Positions 19,959-30,972 of a stretch of DNA of 64,000 nt are shown one piece after another. Source of the stretch: Terribacillus saccharophilus (lineage in GTDB: Bacteria; Bacillota; Bacilli; Bacillales; Amphibacillaceae). Within the stretch, counting starts at the first letter, position 1. Every line of letters begins with the position of its first letter. Under the pieces are notes generated by a model. That model was not told the DNA's origin. It worked only from the letters and a program-made list of their open reading frames with translations, and ran no database searches. Position numbers and translations under genes: made by a program. Location of the stretch: assembly GCA_900110015.1 (NCBI GenBank), contig FOCD01000002.1:310001-374000 (forward strand). The letters run 5' to 3'.

Positions 19959-20621
19959 TCATCCTTTAATATAAGCATACAACTCCTGCGTCTCTGCTTC
20001 AGCACCAAACGCACGTGTTGCACCCCAGATTTTATCCACTTCTGCTCCATTGATTTCTGCGTCCATGTCATGGAAAATCCGATGCACATAACGCAAACTA
20101 TTCAAATCTGCGCTGTCTGTTGCGATTCGCATGAATGCTTCGGCGTTCCACATATCGTTCACAGCCTCTGATGGGGCGAAGCCTTCTGTCCGAAGCCTTT
20201 CGACATCCTTCTGCAGCTGCTGCCATTCCTCAGATTGAGCCAGATATTCGATGTCAACATTATCGATGTGCCCCCAGCCGGTCAGATCATTCAAATAGGC
20301 ATGCTGGTCACTAATTATCTGTTTGACTAGTTCTTCGTTCTGATAAGCTATTTGTTCATCATAGACCTCGTATGTGAACGTAGAAAGAAAGTCCTTCGTA
20401 TCGCCAGATAGTTCTTCCAGCTGAGACGCTCCTTCTCCTTTTTCTACCGGTTTCAGTTCTTTCTCCTCCGGCATTTCAGCAGCTGATTGTTCTTGCTGCG
20501 GCGCCTCATTCTCTTTCCCGCTGGCTGTATCGTTTTCTTCCTGCGATAGGAAGAAGTAGATGCCAGTACCAACTATCGCAAGTACACAAATACATAATAA
20601 AGTTATGAAAAATGCCTTCAC
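19959..20621 (-). CDS. Membrane-anchored protein of unknown function
   Basis: The 220-residue protein has one N-terminal transmembrane anchor (residues 3-25), an acidic Glu/Gln-rich linker (about 28-70) and a soluble alpha-helical domain outside the membrane (about 75-220). That domain is rich in Trp, Tyr and acidic residues and contains DLTGWGHIDNVDIEYL and VNDMWNAEAFMRIATDSADL. I do not recognise the family. GTG start; RBS GAGGAG 9 bases upstream. It lies downstream of ppk1 on the same strand, but a terminator separates them, so it is probably transcribed alone. Confidence 0.75.
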   Translation of the reverse strand: MKAFFITLLCICVLAIVGTGIYFFLSQEENDTASGKENEAPQQEQSAAEMPEEKELKPVEKGEGASQLEELSGDTKDFLSTFTYEVYDEQIAYQNEELVKQIISDQHAYLNDLTGWGHIDNVDIEYLAQSEEWQQLQKDVERLRTEGFAPSEAVNDMWNAEAFMRIATDSADLNSLRYVHRIFHDMDAEINGAEVDKIWGATRAFGAEAETQELYAYIKG

Positions 20622-20712
20622 TGCCTTCCACTCCTCTGCTAGAATGAATTCCCAGTTTAAGATTGCTAGAATCCATTATAGCAATAATTCCCAGCAGATT
20701 CTGTCGAAAGGC

Positions 20713-20742
20713 AAAAAAAATAGGACGCTAATGCGTCCTATT
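20713..20742 (-). terminator. Terminator of the ppx-ppk1 operon
   Basis: A 9-bp perfect stem (AATAGGACG / CGTCCTATT region) with a tetraloop, followed on the minus strand by eight T residues. It begins 2 bases after the ppk1 stop. Confidence 0.9.
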
Positions 20743-20743
20743 C

Positions 20744-22861
20744 TTATTCCTCGTCATCCATTACTTGATAAGCTTCATTAAATAGAATGAGCTGACTATC
20801 CACCAATTCTTCTTTATCGCCACGCGTTACATAATGATAGACGCCGTTTTCATCCTGTTCTCTTGCTTTGCTGTTATCTCGCAGCATGACATCGAGTATT
20901 CCACGGATCCGTCGCTTGATAGGTCCGTCGAAAATCGGGAAAAGGATTTCAACCCGCTTCTCCATATTCCTAGTCATCATGTCAGCTGAGGAGAGCTGTA
21001 TCTTTTCCTCTCCATTATGATGGAAATAATAGATTCGCGTATGCTCTAAATACCGCCCGACAATACTTCGTACGCGTATATTCTCGCTAACACCCTTAAT
21101 CCCAGGACGCAGACAGCAGATGCCACGGATAATTAAATCTATTTGAACCCCAGCAATAGAGGCTTCATATAGTTTCTGAATAATAGGCTTATCAGTGATT
21201 GAGTTCATTTTCATAATGATTCGCCCATTACCATGACGTTTATGTAAGCGAATCTCCTCATCTATCATGGAGATGATATCAGAACGGATATCAAACGGAG
21301 CTACCGATAGATGATGGAAAGTTGGCTTCTCTGTATAGCCACTCAGGTAATTAAAGAAGTTAGTCGCATCAATTCCGAATTTCCGCTTGGAGGTGAACAG
21401 CCCCATATCCGTATAAAGCTTGGCCGTCTGGTCATTATAGTTTCCTGTGCCAAGATGAACAAAGCGTTCGATTCGATTATGTCTTTTCCGCACGACAAGT
21501 GTTATCTTACTGTGCGTCTTCAGATGTGTCATACCATAGATAACGTGACAGCCGGACTTTTCCAGTTCCTTTGCCCACTGCACATTATTTTCCTCATCAA
21601 AGCGCGCTTTCAACTCGAACAGCACCGTAACCTGTTTCCCTTTTTCTGCTGCACGCTTTAACGCATCGATAATAGGTGAATCGCCACTCACACGGTAAAG
21701 CGTTTGCTTGATCGCCAGAACATCGGGATCATCTGCTGCTTTTGAAACGAAGTCAACAATAGGCTCGAATGATTCATACGGATGGTGCAGGAAAATATCT
21801 CGATCATTGATGGCATCGAATAGATCCTCATCTGTCCCGATTTCAGCAGGCGGCTGCGGGATGAGCGTTTCATAAATGAGATGCTCTCGTTTTGCTGCAA
21901 CAAGCTTATAGAACTGCATCATTCTCGTCATATCGATCGGACCATCGATTTCATAGACATCCTTCCGGTGAATATCCAATGTCTCTGTCAGGAATGTGAT
22001 CATTTTGTAGTCATACTCTTGTTTAGGGATTTCCAGCCTGATTGCCGCTCCCCACTTACGTTTCTTAAGTTCTTTTTCAATTTCCTTCAATAAATCACGT
22101 GCGCCTTCTTCATGAATAGTCATATCAGCATTACGCGTAATTCGGAATACAGTGACAGACTTAATCTGATAACCGCGGAATAGCTTATAAATATAGTGGC
22201 TGATGATATCTTCTAAAAGAACGAAATGAAGTTCATCTTCCTTTGTGTCCTCAAGCTGGATAAAACGGTCCAGAACAGCCGGTACTTGCACGATCGCGGT
22301 CTTCTGCTGAGCATCTTCATCCAGCTCATGCTCGTCCAGCAAAGATACAGCCAGATTCAGACTCTTGTTTAAGAGCATTGGAAATGGACGATAAGCATCC
22401 ACTGCCATCGGTGTAAGTACAGGGAATATCTCTTCTTCAAAATATGTTTCCAAACGAAGCAGCTGGGCACTCGACAGCTGCTCCATATTCAATAACTCTA
22501 CTTTCTCTTCCTTCAACTCTGGTATGATGACATCCCGAAATAAACTGTTCTGCATCTCTACAAGACGGTGCGCCTTTGCTCCAATTTTTTGAAGCTGCTG
22601 TTTGGGCGTCATACCGGCTTTGTTTTCTGGCCGGTTGAACCCGGCTTTCACCTGATCCTTTAAACCAGCCACACGCACCATGAAAAACTCATCCAGATTG
22701 GAACTGAAAATCGACAGGAACTTTAGCCTTTCCAACAAAGGGTTGCGCTCATCAAGCGCTTCCTCTAGCACTCGTTCATTAAAAGCAAGCCAGCTCAACT
22801 CTCGGTTATTATAATTTTTCGGGTTATTTAATTCGACCCGCAGCTGTTCCTCAGTTCTCAA
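20744..22861 (-). CDS. ppk1: Polyphosphate kinase
   Basis: This 705-residue enzyme makes long-chain polyphosphate from ATP. The four PPK1 domains are present: N-domain with NRELSWLAFNERVLEEA, head domain with FPVLTPMAVD, and two PLD-like catalytic domains with THSK (His near residue 450) and RFVHLGTGNYND (His near 469). A second catalytic region has GRIIMKMNS and CCLRPGIKG. The length is usual for the family. A TTG start is used; the RBS is weak (GGTG/TGGAAA). It follows ppx by 84 bases on the same strand, so synthesis and breakdown of polyphosphate are probably co-regulated. Confidence 0.95.
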   Translation of the reverse strand: MRTEEQLRVELNNPKNYNNRELSWLAFNERVLEEALDERNPLLERLKFLSIFSSNLDEFFMVRVAGLKDQVKAGFNRPENKAGMTPKQQLQKIGAKAHRLVEMQNSLFRDVIIPELKEEKVELLNMEQLSSAQLLRLETYFEEEIFPVLTPMAVDAYRPFPMLLNKSLNLAVSLLDEHELDEDAQQKTAIVQVPAVLDRFIQLEDTKEDELHFVLLEDIISHYIYKLFRGYQIKSVTVFRITRNADMTIHEEGARDLLKEIEKELKKRKWGAAIRLEIPKQEYDYKMITFLTETLDIHRKDVYEIDGPIDMTRMMQFYKLVAAKREHLIYETLIPQPPAEIGTDEDLFDAINDRDIFLHHPYESFEPIVDFVSKAADDPDVLAIKQTLYRVSGDSPIIDALKRAAEKGKQVTVLFELKARFDEENNVQWAKELEKSGCHVIYGMTHLKTHSKITLVVRKRHNRIERFVHLGTGNYNDQTAKLYTDMGLFTSKRKFGIDATNFFNYLSGYTEKPTFHHLSVAPFDIRSDIISMIDEEIRLHKRHGNGRIIMKMNSITDKPIIQKLYEASIAGVQIDLIIRGICCLRPGIKGVSENIRVRSIVGRYLEHTRIYYFHHNGEEKIQLSSADMMTRNMEKRVEILFPIFDGPIKRRIRGILDVMLRDNSKAREQDENGVYHYVTRGDKEELVDSQLILFNEAYQVMDDEE

Positions 22862-22945
22862 TTTCCATGCACCACTTTTCGACAGTATTCTTCACTTCTA
22901 GTATATCAGTCAGCAAAAAGAGAGATTATGAAGTTATTGTAAATT

Positions 22946-24493
22946 TTAACTGATATGGGAATGGGAATCTTCCCGGAAAATTAGCTCCACATTCCGTCGC
23001 AGCTGTTTTTCCAGATGTTTTTTCTGCTTTTCTACTTGGTACCACTCTGCACGCCAGTCTTTGTTACATATTACAGTGAGCAGCAAGTCGTCTCCGTCCT
23101 CTCGCAACTCAATGTCAGCTACAATGTTCCGCTTTGTCGTATGCAAACTGTTTGCTAGTTTAATAATTGCTCCAAGCAACCGGTAATGCGCAAGCTCCTC
23201 TTCTTTAAACCAAGATTGGAACACTTCTGCATTGCGATTATAAAATGACTTATTCTTGAAGGACGCAAGCAGCGCCAGTATGATTCGATCTTTATGCAGC
23301 AATCCGTCTATTGTCCGGTTCGCCAGCAGATAGAACGTATGCTGATTACCAGATTCTGTATCGATATAAGCTCCGACGTTATACACATAGGCGGCATACT
23401 TCACGAGGAACGTATCATGATCATTCAATTCCACTAGCCCTTTTTTCTCAAATAATTTCGCTAGCAAAACAGCTGTGTTCTGGCGCTGCAGTGCATGTGT
23501 TCTATCAATCTCGAAATCCTTTGCCAGCTCCTCGAAGCTGCGTTCCTGCACATCCGTAAATAATGTCATCTCATTACGGCGATGCAGCACTTCATACAAT
23601 AATCCGTCCCGCAAACCCTTCCGGCTGAGGACAAAATCTGTTGTTCCTACAATACCAAGCAAGCAACGGAATACTTGTATCGCTGGCAGGATAATATCTG
23701 CTCTATCCTTTGAGAGACCATCCACCTTCTGCAGCTCAGAAAAACTGAGCGGAGCAAGCTCTGCTTCCATGTCTTCGATATCTTGCTTCTTCATCTTATA
23801 TTGATGCAGTCCAGCTAATGGATAGCCGACTTTTTCTTGATGTATCTGGACGACATTCCGTGCACTGCCGCCAATAGCGATGATCGGCAGCTGTTTGTCC
23901 GGCAGCCAATCCAGTGTCTGCAGCTGCTCACATACAAACGTATGGATTTGCTCCAGTTCTTCCTCTGTCGGCTTCTCTTCTGCAACAAATTGCCGCTTCA
24001 ACGATAGCGCTCCAAATGGGAAACTGTGATAGAATCGCAGCTTGCGATTCTCAAAATACGTCACCTCGGTGCTGCCACCGCCGATATCAACAGTAATTCC
24101 ATCTTGGAACGGTGTGCTGTTCGCCACAGCCAAATAACCGAGATATGCTTCTTCATAGTCTGATAGAACCCTCATAGTAAAGTCAGTTTCTTTATCTACC
24201 AGCTCTAGTATTTCCTGCTGATTCTTCGCATGCCGGACGGTTGCCGTCGCTACACATGTTGTTGATTCCAACTCATAAAAGCGCGTCACTTCTTGGAAAC
24301 TATGAAGTGTTTTAACCAATGTCTGAATCCCCTTATCATCCAGAACACCATCTGCAGTTAGATAATTGCGCAATCGCGCGACGACCTTCACATTCTCTTT
24401 TTCTTTAATTCTGCCGCTCTTGTCACGTAAATACACGACAAGGCGCATCGTATTGGACCCTATATCAATTATGGCATAATACTTCGTCTTCAT
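22946..24493 (-). CDS. ppx: Exopolyphosphatase / guanosine pentaphosphatase family
   Basis: The 515-residue Ppx/GppA-type protein removes terminal phosphate from polyphosphate. The N-terminus has DIGSNTMRLVVY and VDIGGGSTEVTYF of the actin-like fold, with Glu in the loop between them. The C-terminal half is an HD-like helical domain with HALQRQNTAVLLAKLF and KYAAYVYNVGAYID. ATG 24493 is chosen over the upstream in-frame ATG because GGGGGG lies 7 bases before it and the protein then starts MKTKYYAIIDIG as in homologues. It is the first gene of ppx-ppk1. Confidence 0.92.
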   Translation of the reverse strand: MKTKYYAIIDIGSNTMRLVVYLRDKSGRIKEKENVKVVARLRNYLTADGVLDDKGIQTLVKTLHSFQEVTRFYELESTTCVATATVRHAKNQQEILELVDKETDFTMRVLSDYEEAYLGYLAVANSTPFQDGITVDIGGGSTEVTYFENRKLRFYHSFPFGALSLKRQFVAEEKPTEEELEQIHTFVCEQLQTLDWLPDKQLPIIAIGGSARNVVQIHQEKVGYPLAGLHQYKMKKQDIEDMEAELAPLSFSELQKVDGLSKDRADIILPAIQVFRCLLGIVGTTDFVLSRKGLRDGLLYEVLHRRNEMTLFTDVQERSFEELAKDFEIDRTHALQRQNTAVLLAKLFEKKGLVELNDHDTFLVKYAAYVYNVGAYIDTESGNQHTFYLLANRTIDGLLHKDRIILALLASFKNKSFYNRNAEVFQSWFKEEELAHYRLLGAIIKLANSLHTTKRNIVADIELREDGDDLLLTVICNKDWRAEWYQVEKQKKHLEKQLRRNVELIFREDSHSHIS

Positions 24494-24560
24494 AACAAAT
24501 CCCCCCACGTCGAAAGCCTTTCTCTCCATATTACCCAAACAGAGGCTCTCGTAACATTGT

Positions 24561-24593
24561 CCCTAAAAGAAAAGCCGCACATTTTGTGCGACT
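24561..24593 (-). terminator. Terminator after the Ser-rich protein gene
   Basis: A 9-bp stem (AGTCGCACA / TGTGCGGCT with one wobble) and a 3-base loop, followed on the minus strand by TTTTCTTTTAG. It separates the gene ending at 24605 from ppx. Confidence 0.8.
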
Positions 24594-24604
24594 GTCTTTT
24601 ATTA

Positions 24605-25321
24605 TTATTCTTCTTCGTTATTTCCGTCTTGTTCTGAGTCTTCAGAAGGCTTACTAGGTGTATCTGGCTGCGGCTCTGGTTTAGGCTTTGATTCTGTTTC
24701 TTCTGGTTCCTCTATTACAGGCGGCTTAGTTTCTTCAACAGGTTTATCCACTGGCTTTTCTTTCGATGGTACAGATTCCTCAGCTGCAGGCTCCTCCGTT
24801 TTCTCTCCTGTAGAGCCTTTGCTGCTTGAACTGCTTCCGCTGGATGAACTTCCACTGTATGAGCCCCTGCTAGATGATCCTCCGCTATAACTGCTGGAGC
24901 TGCTTCCACTGTAACTAGATGAACTGCTGCCAGAAGAACTGCTTGCTGGTGCAGTATAGCTAGAGCTAGGTGCTTGATAAACAGAATCAGAGCTAAAGCC
25001 GGCCTCTGTGTCATCTTCTGTCACGACTGGTTCTTCCGTCGTCAGAACTTCTTCCTCGGTTTCAGGTTCCAATTCAACTGCTTCTTCACTCTCCACTGTG
25101 ATCATTTCCTTCTGGAGGGCAAATTCGCCATCGATATGCTCGATCTTCACTTCTTTTGTTTCTTCCGTTAGTTTCGCTTTAGCAGCATAAGACTGCTCTT
25201 TCTGTTCATTCGCTTTAAGAGAACTGCTCGTCACAGATTTGTTTTGTACATAGAAGAAAGCTGAGACGGCAATAGCAAGGAAAAGGATGAATGTCCCGAT
25301 CAGCAGCGTTTCCTTTTTCAC
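24605..25321 (-). CDS. Single-pass membrane protein with Ser/Gly-rich and Pro/Glu-rich tail
   Basis: The 238-residue protein has one N-terminal membrane helix (residues 5-25), an acidic segment, a Ser/Gly/Tyr low-complexity stretch (about 115-170, with repeated SSSSYSGS) and an acidic Pro-Lys-Glu tail. This looks like a cell-wall-spanning spacer without any recognisable enzymatic domain. The start is GTG at 25321, overlapping the stop of the VOC gene as GTGA, so translation is coupled. The family is not recognised; the low-complexity part makes homology calls unsafe. Confidence 0.75.
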   Translation of the reverse strand: MKKETLLIGTFILFLAIAVSAFFYVQNKSVTSSSLKANEQKEQSYAAKAKLTEETKEVKIEHIDGEFALQKEMITVESEEAVELEPETEEEVLTTEEPVVTEDDTEAGFSSDSVYQAPSSSYTAPASSSSGSSSSSYSGSSSSSYSGGSSSRGSYSGSSSSGSSSSSKGSTGEKTEEPAAEESVPSKEKPVDKPVEETKPPVIEEPEETESKPKPEPQPDTPSKPSEDSEQDGNNEEE

Positions 25322-25716
25322 TTCTTGGCGGCCTCCTCTTCATACAGTTCAATTGGTAATCCATCAGGATCCTGGAAGAAAGTAAATGCTTTTTCTGTGA
25401 AAGGATCAATCCGAATAGGCTCCGTCTTCACACCCATTGCTTGAAGTCGAGTTACTTCCTTTTCGACATCATGTACTGTAAAAGCAAGATGCCTCAGTCC
25501 AGATGCTTCCGGGTAACTAGGCCGTGCCGGCGGATTTGGGAAGGAAAACAATTCAATAACATATGTATCTCCAAGAGCAAGATCTAGCTTATAGGAATCT
25601 CGTTCTTCCCGATATACTTCTCGTATAATTTGTAAGCCTAATAATTCTGTATAAAATCGCTTAGATTCTGTATAATCCGAGCAAATAATTGCTATATGAT
25701 GCACAGCTTGCAACAC
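25318..25716 (-). CDS. VOC-family metalloenzyme, GloA/YaeR-like
   Basis: The 132-residue protein is a single vicinal-oxygen-chelate protein with two beta-alpha-beta-beta-beta modules: HHIAIICSDYTESKRFYTELLGL and LRHLAFTVHDVEKEVTRL, ending FFQDPDGLPIELYE. Metal ligands visible are His (HHIAI), Glu (VIELF), His (LRHLAF) and Glu (IELYE). This pattern fits the lactoylglutathione-lyase-like SMU1112c/YaeR subgroup, whose substrates are mostly unknown. GTG 25716 is chosen because GGAGG lies 7 bases upstream. The gene overlaps the next by 4 bases. Confidence 0.85.
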   Translation of the reverse strand: MLQAVHHIAIICSDYTESKRFYTELLGLQIIREVYREERDSYKLDLALGDTYVIELFSFPNPPARPSYPEASGLRHLAFTVHDVEKEVTRLQAMGVKTEPIRIDPFTEKAFTFFQDPDGLPIELYEEEAAKK

Positions 25717-25806
25717 AACGCTGCCTCCTTCCCACGTTTCCATTTCTTCCATTCTACTACAATTACTTCCACTATTCAGCACCATTCTGCAAAATCAATT
25801 GCTTCT

Positions 25807-28344
25807 TTACAATATGTCGGAAAAATCTAGGCCAGCCGCCAATTCCTTTGCTTGCTTGCGATTTTTCACACCAAGCTTTTCATAGATTCGATGGAAATAT
25901 ACTTTTACCGTACCGAGTGATAATTCCAGATCATCCGCTATTTCATTATTCCGTTTGCCAAGCTGAAGATGATAGACAAGCTGCAGCTCACGGGTTGTCA
26001 GCTTGTTTTGCAGTTTCTGTTCTGTTGTTCCCTCTGACCAGTATGCTAGAATCTGCTCGACGTACTTTTGATGCTTCTTCGGTACTTCTGATGTTTCCAT
26101 CAGTTCATTCAAAATATCGCGTACTGTCTCACCGTTCTTCCAGAAAGTGCGCAAATATTTATGATCGGAGCTGAGACGCAGGGCATCTTTCATAGAAAGC
26201 AATGCTTGTTCACGATCGTTTGGATAAAGAAGCACTGCTTGGATGACATACAATTCGATTTCAGCACTAACACGGTGTCCGAATTTCACGAGAGGCAGCA
26301 GCTTCTTAATATAATTCTGCGCCATTTCTACTTCACCTAGTTCTGCGTAAGCCCAAACAAGAGTTATGTATTCAAATAGACTTTTCTGCTGCATTGGCGG
26401 CTCTTGAAGGACGAATAGAGACAGCCAATTTTGAATTCGTTTTGTATCTCCTTGATGAATCGCAATACGAGTTCTCGCTGCTTCTGCTTTCTTGAACCAA
26501 TCTGCTGAAGTATTGCTCCTTGTCAGCATATCCTTCAGTGCATGAAGCGTCGCTTTGGCTGTTTGAGCATCGCCCTTCTGCTCCATTTCATGCCGTGCCT
26601 TTAGAATATATGCCGGTACAAGCAGACCAGGCAGTCCGAATAAATCAGCAATAGTTAATGCCTGTTCCAGGTGATTTTTCACTTTGCTGGCCATGCCCCA
26701 TTCATATGCAAGCTCTGCCATCGTCAAATGATAATAACCACTGAACATAGATTCATTTGTAACGGTATGAGCCAGAGCATCGTATACACGCTGAACTGCA
26801 CGTAAATCACCGCCACCGCCCATAGGAGATTGAAGAATAGTAGCATCATGACGGTTATAGTCGACCGAATGAGAAAAGTATCTGCTGGAATTTTCATTGT
26901 ATATCAATGCCTTGCTTGCATGATCCAGCGTACTCTTCGCATCATCTTCTAACAGGGAAATAAAACTTTTCAATGTATATAAATCGGCAAAATGCCTTTT
27001 CTCTTCTTCCTCAGAAAGCTTCAGTTCTCGGCGCAGCAGCTGTTCTTCCATCATATAAGCATGACGCTGGGCAAGCTCCGGCTGAAAGCGTAGGCATTCT
27101 ACCCAACCATAAATGATACCTAGCTCCAGCTGGTAAATAAATTTCCGCGGTAGTTTATCGATCCATTCCTGTAACTGATCAACACGTCCTTCATGCAGGA
27201 GACGAGGAGCTGCCTTCACTAGAAGCTGTTTCACTCTATCCAAGTCTCCGGCCTTCCAAGCATATTGAATAGCCATGAGCAGCATTTGCTCATTTTCATA
27301 CCAAACGCTTGCACGGATATATAAGTCGTTGATATCTGTCGCTTGCATATGGAGCATTTCTTTTAAATATGTACGAAAGTGCTTATTATAGGTGAACCAG
27401 CCAGGCTCCTCCTGGTTCTCAATGAGCAATCCTTGCGTTTTTAGCCGTCGCATAATTATCCGGCCTCGTCTTGTACCTACGATATAGTCACATAAGCGAA
27501 CATGCATCGTATTCAAAATAGAAGTGCAGAGTAGATAGTTCTTCTCATTGTCCGGAAGGCTTTGTACAATCTCCTGAATTAGCTGTCGTGCAACTACAAC
27601 ATTGGAAAATTGAAGTTCAGAATAGTCCTCCCGGAACTGCTCATACATGTGGATGAGCTGAAGACCGGCTGCCCACCCTTGCGTCTGCTGCACAATATTT
27701 TGTACAGCAGCCTCTGTCGGTTCTTTATGTAAATGTTTTCGGATATAAGATTCAATCTCTTCCTCTGTGAAGATCAGATCCCGCTTTGTGATCTGTAATA
27801 CTTGACGCTGCCTTAGCAGTCGTTTCATAGAAAGACCAGGAAATACCTGCCCAGATACAATGATGCGGAAAGTGTCCGGCATCTCTTCCAATAATGATGA
27901 TAATTCATGCAGTTCATTGGAGTTCGTCATCAAATGAAAATCATCGATGATCAGTACACCTGTCACAGAATACTCACGCAAATAAGCACACCATGTCGCA
28001 ATGAAATGTGTTGGCGAATAGGAGGCAGACTGGATAATATCCAATAGATTTTTCCGTTCCTGCTCAGGCAGACCGGGCATATGTAAAATTGCCTTCTTCC
28101 AAAAAGCGACACGCTGAATGTCTTCTTCCTCAAGGCTTATCCATCCTACTTCTAAATCAGTCTGCGCTGCCCATTCTTGGAGCATTGTTGTCTTGCCATA
28201 GCCAGAGGGAGCCGTCAAAGTCGTCAGCTTGCACGTTTCGATCTTTGTCCAGACACTGTCCGGTTTGATCCGTTCTATTTTCATTTGACCGAACTTCAAA
28301 GTAGACTCAGCCATTTTGTTCCGACTAGCTTCGTGTTCCCGCAT
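25807..28344 (-). CDS. MalT-like STAND/LuxR-family transcriptional regulator
   Basis: The 845-residue protein has an N-terminal STAND ATPase with Walker A APSGYGKTT (residues 45-53) and Walker B VLIIDDFHLM. A winged helix and long TPR-like helical repeats follow (about 320-770). The C-terminus is a LuxR-type HTH (TTRELQLVYHLQLGKRNNEIA, about 780-840). MalT-type regulators bind an inducer and ATP, multimerise and activate promoters; the inducer here is unknown. ATG 28344 is used instead of TTG 28353 because AAAGG is suitably placed. It lies next to the beta-glucoside genes but is separated from them by a terminator. Control of that operon is possible, not shown. Confidence 0.88.
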   Translation of the reverse strand: MREHEASRNKMAESTLKFGQMKIERIKPDSVWTKIETCKLTTLTAPSGYGKTTMLQEWAAQTDLEVGWISLEEEDIQRVAFWKKAILHMPGLPEQERKNLLDIIQSASYSPTHFIATWCAYLREYSVTGVLIIDDFHLMTNSNELHELSSLLEEMPDTFRIIVSGQVFPGLSMKRLLRQRQVLQITKRDLIFTEEEIESYIRKHLHKEPTEAAVQNIVQQTQGWAAGLQLIHMYEQFREDYSELQFSNVVVARQLIQEIVQSLPDNEKNYLLCTSILNTMHVRLCDYIVGTRRGRIIMRRLKTQGLLIENQEEPGWFTYNKHFRTYLKEMLHMQATDINDLYIRASVWYENEQMLLMAIQYAWKAGDLDRVKQLLVKAAPRLLHEGRVDQLQEWIDKLPRKFIYQLELGIIYGWVECLRFQPELAQRHAYMMEEQLLRRELKLSEEEEKRHFADLYTLKSFISLLEDDAKSTLDHASKALIYNENSSRYFSHSVDYNRHDATILQSPMGGGGDLRAVQRVYDALAHTVTNESMFSGYYHLTMAELAYEWGMASKVKNHLEQALTIADLFGLPGLLVPAYILKARHEMEQKGDAQTAKATLHALKDMLTRSNTSADWFKKAEAARTRIAIHQGDTKRIQNWLSLFVLQEPPMQQKSLFEYITLVWAYAELGEVEMAQNYIKKLLPLVKFGHRVSAEIELYVIQAVLLYPNDREQALLSMKDALRLSSDHKYLRTFWKNGETVRDILNELMETSEVPKKHQKYVEQILAYWSEGTTEQKLQNKLTTRELQLVYHLQLGKRNNEIADDLELSLGTVKVYFHRIYEKLGVKNRKQAKELAAGLDFSDIL

Positions 28345-28473
28345 CGCAATCAACCTTTTTCATCTTAGTTGCTTTTAGTATAGCAAAATTTGTAGAATTT
28401 TGGTGGTACAATCTAGCACTATTGTATCTATAATGACAAATAATAGTAGTTCAATGGATACGCACCCACAATA

Positions 28474-28510
28474 TACTAAAAAAAGCACCCGCTGCTGAGC
28501 AGCAAGGTGC
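28474..28510 (-). terminator. Terminator of the beta-glucoside operon
   Basis: The minus strand has GCACC-TT-GCTGCT / GCAGC-G-GGTGC, then TTTTTTTAG. It begins 9 bases after the stop at 28519. Confidence 0.85.
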
Positions 28511-28518
28511 CATTCAAA

Positions 28519-29934
<1,416 letters not shown>

Positions 29935-30840
29935 TTAGTTCCTCCCTATTCTTTCGTGTTCTGTTAAATAGTGATAAAGCGCTCCATATAAATTCGCATC
30001 ACTTTGATAATGACAGCTGACGATTGTTGGATCAGCTACATGAAATGGATTTGCTTGCTTTAGCTCTTTTACGCTTTGCTGAATTCTTTCTGTCACGATT
30101 GGCTGCGCACTAATGCCGCCGCCAATAGCAAACACCTCTGGATCAAAGATATATTGGAGATTCAGAATCTGCACAGCAATACTCCTGCAAAATTCATCAA
30201 AAATCCGATTCGAATCAGCATCGCCAGCATTAATAAATTCGAATGCCTTCTTTCCATCTGTGACATCCGCAACTTCTTTTTCCTTGTTGATACGTTTGAT
30301 CATGTTAACAGCTGAACCAGTTCCTCCGAAAAAGGTAGCTTTCTTTGATTCTTCGTCAACTGCTTCCATCACATAACTCAGTTCTCCGGCCAGCAGATTA
30401 CGGCCATGATGAACTTTGCCATCCATAAGGATACCGCCGCCCACTCCGCTGCCAAGTACTAAGACGATAGCATCGCGCTTGTCCTTGAGACTGCCAAGCC
30501 AAAGCTCTGCGAGAGCTGCGCAGCGCCCATCATTTTCTACAGCAACTGTCACACCATAGCGCTCCTCGAGTTTTGCTTTCATATTCACGCCATGCTGGAA
30601 CGGAAAAGACCCACCATTATAAATAACACCGGTGTCAGTGTCGACAGCTCCGGGCGTGCTGACTGCAATGCCACGAACATCCTCGCTGTACATATCATCG
30701 ATGCTAGCAAACAATATCTTATCGAAAGCCTCGATATTTTCTCTGGAAGCTGGTCGGCTGTCCTTTTTTTTGATTTTGCCGCCTCTATCCATCAAAGCAG
30801 TTTTGACCAAAGTTCCGCCGATGTCGACTACAAGATACAT
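29935..30840 (-). CDS. bglK: ROK-family sugar kinase, probable beta-glucoside kinase
   Basis: The 301-residue protein starts MYLVVDIGGTLVKTA with the ATP-binding phosphate-1 motif. It has the sugar site ENDGRCAALAE with catalytic Asp, and VLVLGSGVGGGI. It lacks the zinc motif CxCGxxGCxE of glucokinases, as BglK-type kinases do. Paired with a 6-phospho-beta-glucosidase in one operon, it probably phosphorylates beta-glucosides with ATP after non-PTS uptake; glucokinase is the alternative. ATG 30840 is chosen because GGAGGAGGTG lies 6 bases before it. It diverges from an AraC regulator. Confidence 0.82.
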   Translation of the reverse strand: MYLVVDIGGTLVKTALMDRGGKIKKKDSRPASRENIEAFDKILFASIDDMYSEDVRGIAVSTPGAVDTDTGVIYNGGSFPFQHGVNMKAKLEERYGVTVAVENDGRCAALAELWLGSLKDKRDAIVLVLGSGVGGGILMDGKVHHGRNLLAGELSYVMEAVDEESKKATFFGGTGSAVNMIKRINKEKEVADVTDGKKAFEFINAGDADSNRIFDEFCRSIAVQILNLQYIFDPEVFAIGGGISAQPIVTERIQQSVKELKQANPFHVADPTIVSCHYQSDANLYGALYHYLTEHERIGRN

Positions 30841-30891
30841 GCTTGGCACCTCCTCCAGTTGTCCTATTACAAAACCCCTGCATGTTTATGA

Positions 30892-30910
30892 TATAATGAT
30901 AACGATTACA
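30892..30910 (+). promoter_or_regulatory. -10 element with overlapping cre-like site between bglK and the AraC gene
   Basis: TATAAT (30892-30897) overlaps ATGATAACGATTACA (30896-30910). The latter differs from the CcpA site consensus WTGNAANCGNWNNCW at one position. Carbon catabolite repression of the divergent genes is plausible for beta-glucoside use. No clear -35 is visible. Confidence 0.5.
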
Positions 30911-30972
30911 TTTCTGGTATTGATTTCGTTTTTTTGGTAGTTACTTTTTACTTTCTGCAATGGAGGTTCTGT

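Noticed and set aside
24880-25000. Tandem DNA repeats in the Ser-rich gene
   Set aside because: The repetition is low-complexity coding for Ser/Gly with mixed codons, not a precise DNA repeat or CRISPR-like array.
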